Shown here: positions 1 to 4,983 of the stretch, in pieces | How positions within the stretch are numbered: the first letter of the stretch is position 1 | Layout: the number at the start of each line of letters is the position of its first letter | Origin: Acidimicrobiales bacterium | GTDB lineage: Bacteria; Actinomycetota; Acidimicrobiia; Acidimicrobiales; CADCSY01 | Direction: 5' to 3' | Length of the DNA: 6,410 bases | NCBI GenBank assembly: GCA_030447125.1 | Contig: JAUJLZ010000054.1 | Span: forward strand, 1-6,410 | The notes under the pieces: model-generated | Seen by the model: the letters and a program-made list of their open reading frames with translations, nothing else | Databases searched by the model: none | Told to the model about the DNA's origin: nothing | Position numbers and translations under genes: made by a program

Positions 1-25
1 GGGAACACCGAGCCGGGGAGAGGCC

Positions 26-214
26 ATGCCATCGATCGAGCCGTACGAGCCTGACGACGTGTCCGCCGCCATCAGCGCCGCCTTGGACGACCTGATCGGC
101 CCTGTGCCCGATGAGCTGGTGGAGGAGCAGACGCAAAAGCCTGCACGGCCACCCCTCGACTCCGGCGTCGAAGAAGAGCAGTTTCGCCACAACCCCACCC
201 GCTACGGGGCTTGA
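26..214 (+). CDS. Small acidic hypothetical protein, 62 aa
   Basis: I do not recognise this gene. It encodes a short, hydrophilic, acidic protein with no signal peptide or membrane segment. The first half (about residues 5-35) is rich in Glu and Asp with an Ala-rich stretch that could form a helix; the second half is Pro/Glu-rich and probably disordered. It ends in HNPTRYGA. The ATG is chosen because a purine-rich GGGGAGAGG (15-23) lies just upstream and codon use is normal from there. The frame is open to the left edge, so a longer upstream start outside the window cannot be excluded. The PTRYG near the C-terminus resembles the conserved tail of the SDHAF4/DUF1674 family (PTRYGDWE), but five residues are too few to assign it. 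It is 39 nt upstream of the methyltransferase in the same frame, so the two may be cotranscribed, although a hairpin lies between them. Confidence 0.6.
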   Translation: MPSIEPYEPDDVSAAISAALDDLIGPVPDELVEEQTQKPARPPLDSGVEEEQFRHNPTRYGA

Positions 215-220
215 AGCATC

Positions 221-245
221 CATCGCAGGCACCCCACCTGCGATG
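221..245 (+). terminator. Perfect 9-bp hairpin between the small ORF and the methyltransferase
   Basis: Arms CATCGCAGG (221-229) and CCTGCGATG (237-245) are perfectly complementary around the 7-nt loop CACCCCA. The hairpin fills most of the 39-nt spacer and ends 8 nt before the GTG start at 254. No T-run follows, so a classical intrinsic terminator is not shown. It could be a U-less terminator or attenuator, a translational control element, or a DNA operator. The structure is seen; its role is inferred. Confidence 0.4.
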
Positions 246-253
246 ATCCGCCG

Positions 254-1045
254 GTGCAGGGCTTCGACCCCTCGAGCTACGGCGAGGGCTTCGCCGACGT
301 CTACGACGACTGGTACGGCGACGTCTCCGACGTGGAGGCCACCGTCGCCCTGGTGGTTGCGCTCGCCGAAGGTGGGCCGGTCCTCGAGCTCGGCATAGGC
401 ACCGGCCGCCTGGCCCTACCGCTGGCGGAGACCGGTCTGGTGGTGCACGGCATCGACGCCTCCCCGGCCATGGTCGAGCGCCTGCGAGCCAAGCCCGGTG
501 GAGACGCCATCGCGGTGGTGCTGGGTGATTTCGCCGATGTCGACGTCGAGGTCCCTGGTGGCTTCGCCGTGGTCCTGGCCGCCTACAACACCTGGTTCAA
601 CCTGGCCTCCGCCGAGGCCCAGCGCCGCGCCATGGCCAACGTCGCCCGCCGGCTGCGTCCGGGCGGGGCCCTGGTGATCGAGGCCTTCGTGCCCGGCCCC
701 GAGCCCGACAGCCTCACCGGGGCGGTCACTCCGTCGGCCATCGACGCCGATCGGGTGGTGCTCCAGGTCACCCGGCGCGACCCGCTCACCCAGACCGTCG
801 AAGGGTCCATCGTGTCCATCACCGCAGCAGGCATTCGCCTGCGCCCCTGGCACATCCGCTACTCCCGGCCCGCCCAGCTCGACGACATGGCCGCCGAGGC
901 CGGGCTCACCCTCGCCCGGCGCCACGCCGGCTGGCACAGCGAGCCCTTCGCTGACGACAGCTCCCACCACGTCTCGGTCTACCGCCGACCCGCGACCGAC
1001 GACACCGGTCCCGGATCTAGTCTCGGCGGCCATGGAGCGGAGTGA
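254..1045 (+). CDS. Class I SAM-dependent methyltransferase, 263 aa
   Basis: Predicted soluble cytoplasmic enzyme that transfers a methyl group from S-adenosylmethionine to an unidentified acceptor. Rossmann methyltransferase motifs appear in order: motif I VLELGIGTGR (residues 43-52, the glycine-rich SAM loop); post-I GIDASPAMVERL (67-78), with Asp68 likely contacting the SAM ribose; the motif II strand around 104-117 (FAVVLAAYNTWFNL); and LRPGGALVIEAF (134-145) for the following helix and strand. The N-terminal SSYGEGFADVYDDWYGD is typical of small-molecule methyltransferases of this type. The C-terminal half (about 160-245) is a mostly beta region likely forming the substrate cover; the last 20 residues look disordered. 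The GTG at 254 is the first usual start after an in-frame TGA at 212, and it leaves a normal N-terminus. No Shine-Dalgarno is visible. The end overlaps the protease gene by 14 nt, implying cotranscription and probably coupled translation. The substrate cannot be read from the sequence. Confidence 0.88.
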   Translation: MQGFDPSSYGEGFADVYDDWYGDVSDVEATVALVVALAEGGPVLELGIGTGRLALPLAETGLVVHGIDASPAMVERLRAKPGGDAIAVVLGDFADVDVEVPGGFAVVLAAYNTWFNLASAEAQRRAMANVARRLRPGGALVIEAFVPGPEPDSLTGAVTPSAIDADRVVLQVTRRDPLTQTVEGSIVSITAAGIRLRPWHIRYSRPAQLDDMAAEAGLTLARRHAGWHSEPFADDSSHHVSVYRRPATDDTGPGSSLGGHGAE

Positions 1046-2231
1046 ACCCGACGAGGGCCAGGGCGTCGGGCCCTCCGAGTTCCGGGCCCCACCCCCACCC
1101 GACGACCGCCTGTGGCGCCATCCCTCGGAGGTCCCAGCCACCTCCCGTCGCCGTCCTCGAGGAGCCGCCCCCGGATGGGGGGTCGCCCTCGTCTCGGGCC
1201 TGGTCGGATCGGTCCTCACCGTCGGCCTGATCGCCGCCACCGGAGCGCTCGACCGTTCCGACACCCCCTCAGACGCCGTCGGCGAGCTGGTCACGCCCGT
1301 CATCCCCCCGGGGGAAGCGGCGGCCAGCGACCGGGTGGTGCAGATCGCCGAGCAGGCCAGCCCCGCCATCGCACGCATCGAGGTCTCCGGCGATCGTGGC
1401 GGCATCGGTTCGGGCGTGGTGTTCCGCGACGACGGCCACGTGCTCACCAACGCTCATGTCGTCGACGGGGCCGAGGACATCGACGTCGTCCTGGCCGACG
1501 GCAGCCAGCACCGGGGCGAGCTGATCGGCTCCGACACCCTCACCGACGTCGCCGTGATCAAGATCGACGACAGCGCACCCTTTGAGGTGGCCACGTTGGG
1601 GTCGGCCGCCGGCCTGCGCGTCGGCCAGGCCACCGTGGCCATCGGCTCCCCGCTCGGCCTCATCGGCGGGTCGTCGGTGACCACCGGGGTGGTCAGCGCC
1701 CTGGGCCGCCGGGTGCCCAGCGCCGAGGGGGCGCCCCTGCTCGACATGATCCAGACCGACGCCGCCATCGCCCCGGGCTCCTCGGGGGGGGCCTTGCTCG
1801 ACGGCGACGGGGCCGTCATCGGGATCACCACGGCCATCGCCCTTTCCGAGACCGGCGCCGAGGGCCTGGGCTTCGCCACGCCCATCGACATCGCCCGCTC
1901 GGTGGCCGACGACATCATCACCAGCGGTCGGGCCGTCCACGTGTGGCTGGGGATCGAAGGCAGAGACCTGGACGTCGCTTCGGCCCAGGACGCGGGAGTG
2001 GCGGGCGGTGCGGTGGTGGTTGACGTGGTGGCCGACGGTCCTGCGGCCGGTGCCGGTCTGCGGGCCGACGACGTGATCGTGGCCATGGCCGACCAGGAGG
2101 TGCGGTCGATGTCGGACCTGGTCATCGCCCTGCGAGAGCGTTCACCCGGCGACCGGGTGGACCTCGCCGTGCTGCGCGGGGGCGGGCGGGAGACGGTGGC
2201 CGTGGTGCTCGGCACCCGCCCGACCGGCTGA
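1032..2231 (+). CDS. HtrA/DegP-like membrane-anchored trypsin-type serine protease with PDZ domain, 399 aa
   Basis: Predicted envelope quality-control or regulatory protease. The order is: a Pro-rich cytoplasmic N-terminus (1-47) containing DDRLWRHPSE (24-33) and a basic stretch (38-43); one membrane helix (about 49-71); a linker; a trypsin-like domain (about 100-298); and a PDZ domain (about 301-395). The catalytic triad is complete: His142 in TNAHVV, Asp172 in LTDVAVIK, and Ser251 in PGSSGGAL. Family landmarks SVTTGVVSALGR (215-226) and GFATPIDIA (280-288) are present. The length suits a single-PDZ actinobacterial HtrA. With this topology the protease and PDZ domains lie outside the membrane. 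The ATG at 1032 lies inside the end of the methyltransferase gene (14-nt overlap), with no clear Shine-Dalgarno, so coupling to the upstream gene is likely. An 8-G run covers the codons after the active-site serine (1784-1791), yet the frame is intact. Substrates are unknown. Confidence 0.93.
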   Translation: MERSEPDEGQGVGPSEFRAPPPPDDRLWRHPSEVPATSRRRPRGAAPGWGVALVSGLVGSVLTVGLIAATGALDRSDTPSDAVGELVTPVIPPGEAAASDRVVQIAEQASPAIARIEVSGDRGGIGSGVVFRDDGHVLTNAHVVDGAEDIDVVLADGSQHRGELIGSDTLTDVAVIKIDDSAPFEVATLGSAAGLRVGQATVAIGSPLGLIGGSSVTTGVVSALGRRVPSAEGAPLLDMIQTDAAIAPGSSGGALLDGDGAVIGITTAIALSETGAEGLGFATPIDIARSVADDIITSGRAVHVWLGIEGRDLDVASAQDAGVAGGAVVVDVVADGPAAGAGLRADDVIVAMADQEVRSMSDLVIALRERSPGDRVDLAVLRGGGRETVAVVLGTRPTG

Positions 2232-2243
2232 GCGCTCGTCGGC

Positions 2244-3248
2244 CTAGGAACCCGACCGTCTGCGCCGGCGCCGGACCAGGGCCAGAGCGCTGACCGGTGG
2301 TCCGAGGCCGACCCCCGCCCCGGCTACCAAGGTCAGGACTCGGCGGGCCTTGGGCCCGAGGCGAGCCCAGAGCGTCATGGGGTAGGACGTCACCAGCGTC
2401 TCCTCCCCGCTGTACTCCGGCGTCCAGCCCTCGGCTCGGAGCCGATCGCCGGCCACCACCCAGGGGTGGGTGGCGTAGGGGATCCACTCCGGCGCCATCC
2501 CGCCGAGACCCCGGCTCCAGCACCACCGCGCCAACATCCCCGCCAGCGCCGGGGGGACGGGCACACGCAGCGGGGTGCCCGCCAGCTCCTGCACCTCGGC
2601 TCCGGCCAACCAACCTTGGGGAGCCACGTTGTAGATTCCGTCAAGGGTCTGCTTCACGGCCAGGACCACCGCCGAGGCCAGGTCGTCGGCGTGGACGAAC
2701 TGCGTGGCCGCCTGGGCGTCACCGATGCCCCAGCGGGTGGCGGCTCGCAGAGCCACCGCCAACCACTGCTCCTCGTCGTCGCCCACCACCAGCGCCGGAC
2801 GCAAGATGCAGAGGGTGGCGCCGGGCCGGTCGTTGGCCCACGACCCCCATCGACGCTCGTTCTCGGCCTTGGCCAGGGCGTAGTCGCCTCCCGGATTGGG
2901 GCGCAGGACGGCGTCTTCACACAGGGGGACGGGGTTGTCGGCCCAGGCGCCGTACACGGCGGCGCTGGAGACGACGACGACGTGGTCGATGTCACCCGCC
3001 GATGCCGCCGCTACCAGGCGCCGGTACCGGGACTGCTGGTCGTCGTCAGGGGTGGGACAGGCCCAGCGGTCGAGGTGCACGAGGGTGCGGATGCCCGCAG
3101 GCAGACCGCCCTCCAGGTGGTCGACGTCCTCCGACTGCAGGACCGAACCAGGGCCGTTCGAGGCCTCGAGGAGGGAGACCACGCACTGGGTGAGACCACC
3201 CTCAGTGCCGATCACGGCAACCGTCTGCTGGTGGGATGGCCTCGTCAT
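2244..3248 (-). CDS. Extended SDR / NAD-dependent epimerase-dehydratase-like protein with C-terminal hydrophobic segment, 334 aa
   Basis: Rossmann-fold protein of the extended short-chain dehydrogenase/reductase superfamily; the substrate is unknown. Visible signatures are a beta1-turn TVAVIGTEGGLT (9-20), strand TLVHLD (55-60), VVVVSSAAVYG (90-100, active-site Ser94/95 region), and a Tyr123-xxx-Lys127 pair in GDYALAKAE. These are followed by ILRPALVVG (148-156) and FVHADDLASAVVLAV (184-198), which are usual in this family. Two features are unusual. The nucleotide loop lacks the third glycine (Thr20), and only about 38 residues separate beta1 from the HLD strand, so cofactor binding may be altered. 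After the SDR domain a hydrophobic stretch (304-325, with a Pro-Pro in the middle) ends in six arginines plus SGS, suggesting membrane association. The ATG at 3248 is preferred over one at 3284 because it gives a normal distance to beta1 and avoids overlap with the divergent gene. It is convergent with the protease gene, 12 bp away. Confidence 0.85.
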   Translation of the reverse strand: MTRPSHQQTVAVIGTEGGLTQCVVSLLEASNGPGSVLQSEDVDHLEGGLPAGIRTLVHLDRWACPTPDDDQQSRYRRLVAAASAGDIDHVVVVSSAAVYGAWADNPVPLCEDAVLRPNPGGDYALAKAENERRWGSWANDRPGATLCILRPALVVGDDEEQWLAVALRAATRWGIGDAQAATQFVHADDLASAVVLAVKQTLDGIYNVAPQGWLAGAEVQELAGTPLRVPVPPALAGMLARWCWSRGLGGMAPEWIPYATHPWVVAGDRLRAEGWTPEYSGEETLVTSYPMTLWARLGPKARRVLTLVAGAGVGLGPPVSALALVRRRRRRSGS

Positions 3249-3253
3249 GGGCC

Positions 3254-3259
3254 TACCAT
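3254..3259 (+). promoter_or_regulatory. Candidate -10 element (TACCAT) of a leaderless promoter
   Basis: TACCAT fits the actinobacterial -10 pattern TAnnnT and ends 6 nt before the ATG at 3266, the spacing expected when transcription begins at the start codon. The 17-bp gap upstream of that ATG contains no Shine-Dalgarno, consistent with a leaderless mRNA. I see no good -35 element. Short matches like this arise often by chance. Confidence 0.3.
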
Positions 3260-3260
3260 G
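3255..3260 (-). promoter_or_regulatory. Weak candidate -10 element (CATGGT) for the SDR gene
   Basis: On the minus strand, CATGGT keeps the A and final T of TAnnnT and ends 6 nt before the ATG at 3248. It overlaps the plus-strand candidate at 3254-3259 almost completely. It is a weak match (first base C) and is recorded mainly because of its symmetric position. Confidence 0.18.
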
Positions 3261-3265
3261 CCCGC

Positions 3266-4453
3266 ATGGCCGACCGTGGTCCATTCGGCGACAACCCTTT
3301 CGAAGGGATGCCGTTCCTGGGTGACCTCGCCCGCATGCTCCAGTCGCAGGGGCCGCTGAGCTGGGACGCGGCCCGTCAGTTCGCCACCCAGGTGGCCACC
3401 AACGGCGTGGCCGAAGCCAATCCCGACCCGCTGGAGCGGATCCGCCTGGAGGAACTGTCCCGGGTGGCCGAGCTCCGGGTGGCCGACACGACCGGCTTGC
3501 CCACCTCCACCACCGGCTCGGTGGTGGGCTTCGTCCCCGTCACCCGGTCCGAGTGGGCCCGCCAGACCCTCGACGCCTACCGCCCCCTGCTCGAGCGCCT
3601 GTCATCGTCGCTCACAGCCGCCGGCAACGCCGGCGACGACGACGGGCCCACCGATCCCACCGCCCAGCTCCTCGGGGGCATCTTCACCATGATCGGGCCG
3701 ATGATGCTCGGCATGCAGTCGGGCGCCATGGTCGGCCACCTGGCCCTGCGGTCCTTCGGCCAGTACGACCTGCCCCTACCCCGGCCCGCATCTGACCAGC
3801 TGATGATCGTCAGCGCCAACGTGGCCGCGTTCGGCGAGGAGTGGAGCGTCCCCGGCGACGACCTCCGGCTGTGGCTGTGCCTGTCGGAGCTGACCACCCA
3901 CGCCGTGCTCGGGCTTCCCCACGTACGCTCCCGCCTGGAGCAGCTCGTGGCCGACTACGTCGACGCCTTCCGAGTCGAGCCGGGCGCGCTGGAGGCGAGC
4001 CTGGGCGGTGTCGACCCGTCGGATCTGGGTTCCCTGCAGCAGGCCCTGGGTGACCCGTCGGCCCTGCTCGGGGCCATCCAGACCGACGAGCAGCGGGCCA
4101 TGCTCCCCCGACTCGAAGCCCTGGTGGCGGCCATCGTGGGCTACGTCGACCACGTCATGGACAGCGTCGGCCCGACGCTGATCGGCTCCTACGCCATGCT
4201 CACCGAGGCCCTCCACCGGCGCCGGGTCGAAGCGGGCAGCGCCGACCGCTTCGTGGAGCACCTCTTCGGCCTCGAGCTGGGCCGGAGCCAGTACGAACGG
4301 GGCGCCGCCTTCGTCGCAGGTGTGGTGGAGCGGGCAGGAAGCGACGGCCTGGCCCGCCTGTGGCAGTCGGAGCGGGAGCTGCCCACGCCGGCCGAGATCG
4401 ACGCACCCGGTCTGTGGTTGGCCCGCATCGACATCGATCCCCACTCCACCTGA
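3266..4453 (+). CDS. DUF2342 (zincin-like, 'zinc-dependent metalloprotease') family protein lacking HExxH, 395 aa
   Basis: Member of an actinobacterial family usually annotated as zinc-dependent metalloprotease or putative hydrolase; the cellular role is unestablished. Family features I recognise are a Gly/Pro-Phe-rich N-terminus (NPFEGMPFLGDLARML, 10-25), an ARQFATQVA helix (36-44), the segment LLGGIFTMIGPMMLGMQSGAMVGHLALRSFGQYDLPLP split across 135-172, IVSANVAAFGEEW (181-193), and the C-terminal RFVEHLFGLELGRSQYERGAAF (328-349) with LPTPAEIDAPGLWLARI (372-388). At the site where the canonical zinc helix HExxH is expected, residues 208-214 read ELTTHAV. The first His and the catalytic Glu are missing, so proteolytic activity is doubtful. 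No signal peptide is seen; residues 135-160 are hydrophobic but are probably a buried helix. The ATG at 3266 is preferred over one at 3236, which would overlap the divergent SDR gene and add an untypical extension. No Shine-Dalgarno is visible, so the mRNA is probably leaderless. Confidence 0.88.
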   Translation: MADRGPFGDNPFEGMPFLGDLARMLQSQGPLSWDAARQFATQVATNGVAEANPDPLERIRLEELSRVAELRVADTTGLPTSTTGSVVGFVPVTRSEWARQTLDAYRPLLERLSSSLTAAGNAGDDDGPTDPTAQLLGGIFTMIGPMMLGMQSGAMVGHLALRSFGQYDLPLPRPASDQLMIVSANVAAFGEEWSVPGDDLRLWLCLSELTTHAVLGLPHVRSRLEQLVADYVDAFRVEPGALEASLGGVDPSDLGSLQQALGDPSALLGAIQTDEQRAMLPRLEALVAAIVGYVDHVMDSVGPTLIGSYAMLTEALHRRRVEAGSADRFVEHLFGLELGRSQYERGAAFVAGVVERAGSDGLARLWQSERELPTPAEIDAPGLWLARIDIDPHST

Positions 4454-4483
4454 ACGGACGTCGCACCACCTGAACCGAGGTCG
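4446..4483 (+). repeat. Imperfect tandem duplication, 20-bp period
   Basis: CCACCTGAACGGACGTCG (4446-4463) is repeated as CCACCTGAACCGAGGTCG (4466-4483), 16 of 18 positions identical with a 20-bp period. The first copy contains the DUF2342 stop codon (TGA at 4451), so the unit duplicates the gene end into the spacer. It probably arose by slippage or local duplication. The first copy contains the palindrome GACGTC. Confidence 0.6.
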
Positions 4484-4493
4484 ATCACCCGGT
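4474..4493. terminator. Weak candidate bidirectional terminator hairpin in convergent spacer
   Basis: ACCG-A-GGT (4474-4481) pairs with ACC-CGGT (4487-4493) around a 5-nt loop CGATC: seven base pairs with one bulged A. It lies between the convergent DUF2342 and metallophosphoesterase stop codons, where a shared terminator is expected. No T-run follows on either strand, so support rests on position and pairing only. Confidence 0.3.
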
Positions 4494-4494
4494 G

Positions 4495-4983
4495 CTACAG
4501 GGCGACGATCTCGATGCCTTGGATGTGCCCCTCGGCCAGGTCCATGAGGGCGAAGGTGGGGTGGGGCTGCGCCCGGCGCTGGGTGGGCGACCCGGGGTTG
4601 AGCAACCACTGGCCGCCGAGGCCGGGTGCGTCCCAGGGGATGTGGCTGTGGCCGAAGACGACCAGGTCGGCGCCGGGGAAGCCGCGTCTCAGCCGAGCCT
4701 CCCGGCCCTGGCGGGGCCCGCTGTCGTGCACCATGCCCACGGACACGCCGGCGAGGGTCAGCTCCAGGCGCTCGGGCAGGACCCCCACCAGCTCGTGGTC
4801 GTTGTTGCCCAGCACGGCGTGGGTGGGCGCGAAGGTCTGCAGCTCTTCGAGCAGCGCCCCGTCGAGGATGTCACCGGCGTGGAGCACCACCTCGGCCTGG
4901 GCCAGCTCGGCCACGACGCGAGCGGGAAGCCCACGCCCTGATCCGGCCCGCAGGTGGGTGTCGGCCAGGACGACAGCCCTCAC
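4495..4983 (-). CDS. YfcE/MJ0936-type metallophosphoesterase, 162 aa
   Basis: Small cytoplasmic calcineurin-like phosphoesterase, presumably a two-metal phosphodiesterase or phosphatase; the natural substrate is unknown. Metal-ligand blocks occur in order: ADTH (Asp8, His10), HAGD (Asp38), GNND (Asn60/Asn61-Asp62), MVHD (His86), and GHSH (His112, His114) followed by LLNPGS (127-132). The length matches the 160-170 aa usual for this subfamily. The start is taken as GTG at 4983: it gives an N-terminus directly on the first beta strand (MRAVVLADTH) and overlaps the upstream transporter stop in a GTGA 4-nt junction, typical of translational coupling. Longer reading of this frame upstream only yields transporter shadow. 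Unlike the usual THG at the His86 block, the residue after His is Asp, though the metal-binding His is kept. It is the second gene of the operon with the MFS transporter. Confidence 0.92.
   Translation of the reverse strand: MRAVVLADTHLRAGSGRGLPARVVAELAQAEVVLHAGDILDGALLEELQTFAPTHAVLGNNDHELVGVLPERLELTLAGVSVGMVHDSGPRQGREARLRRGFPGADLVVFGHSHIPWDAPGLGGQWLLNPGSPTQRRAQPHPTFALMDLAEGHIQGIEIVAL

Noticed and set aside
1305..1314. Perfect palindrome CCCCCGGGGG within the protease linker
   Set aside because: It is inside coding sequence of a Pro-Pro-Gly linker and is explained by codon choice; nothing suggests a regulatory role.
416..1450. Long minus-strand open frame of 344 codons across the methyltransferase and protease starts
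   Set aside because: It is antisense to two well-supported genes, is Gly/Arg/Pro/Ser-rich without domain motifs, and long antisense frames are normal at this GC content.
2219..2262. Direct repeat CCCGACCGGCTG / CCCGACCGTCTG
   Set aside because: Twelve bases with one mismatch, both in coding ends of different genes; likely chance in GC-rich DNA.
2297..3359. Long plus-strand open frames opposite the SDR gene
   Set aside because: Their translations are Arg/Pro-rich shadows with no recognisable motif, while the SDR on the other strand has clear family signatures.
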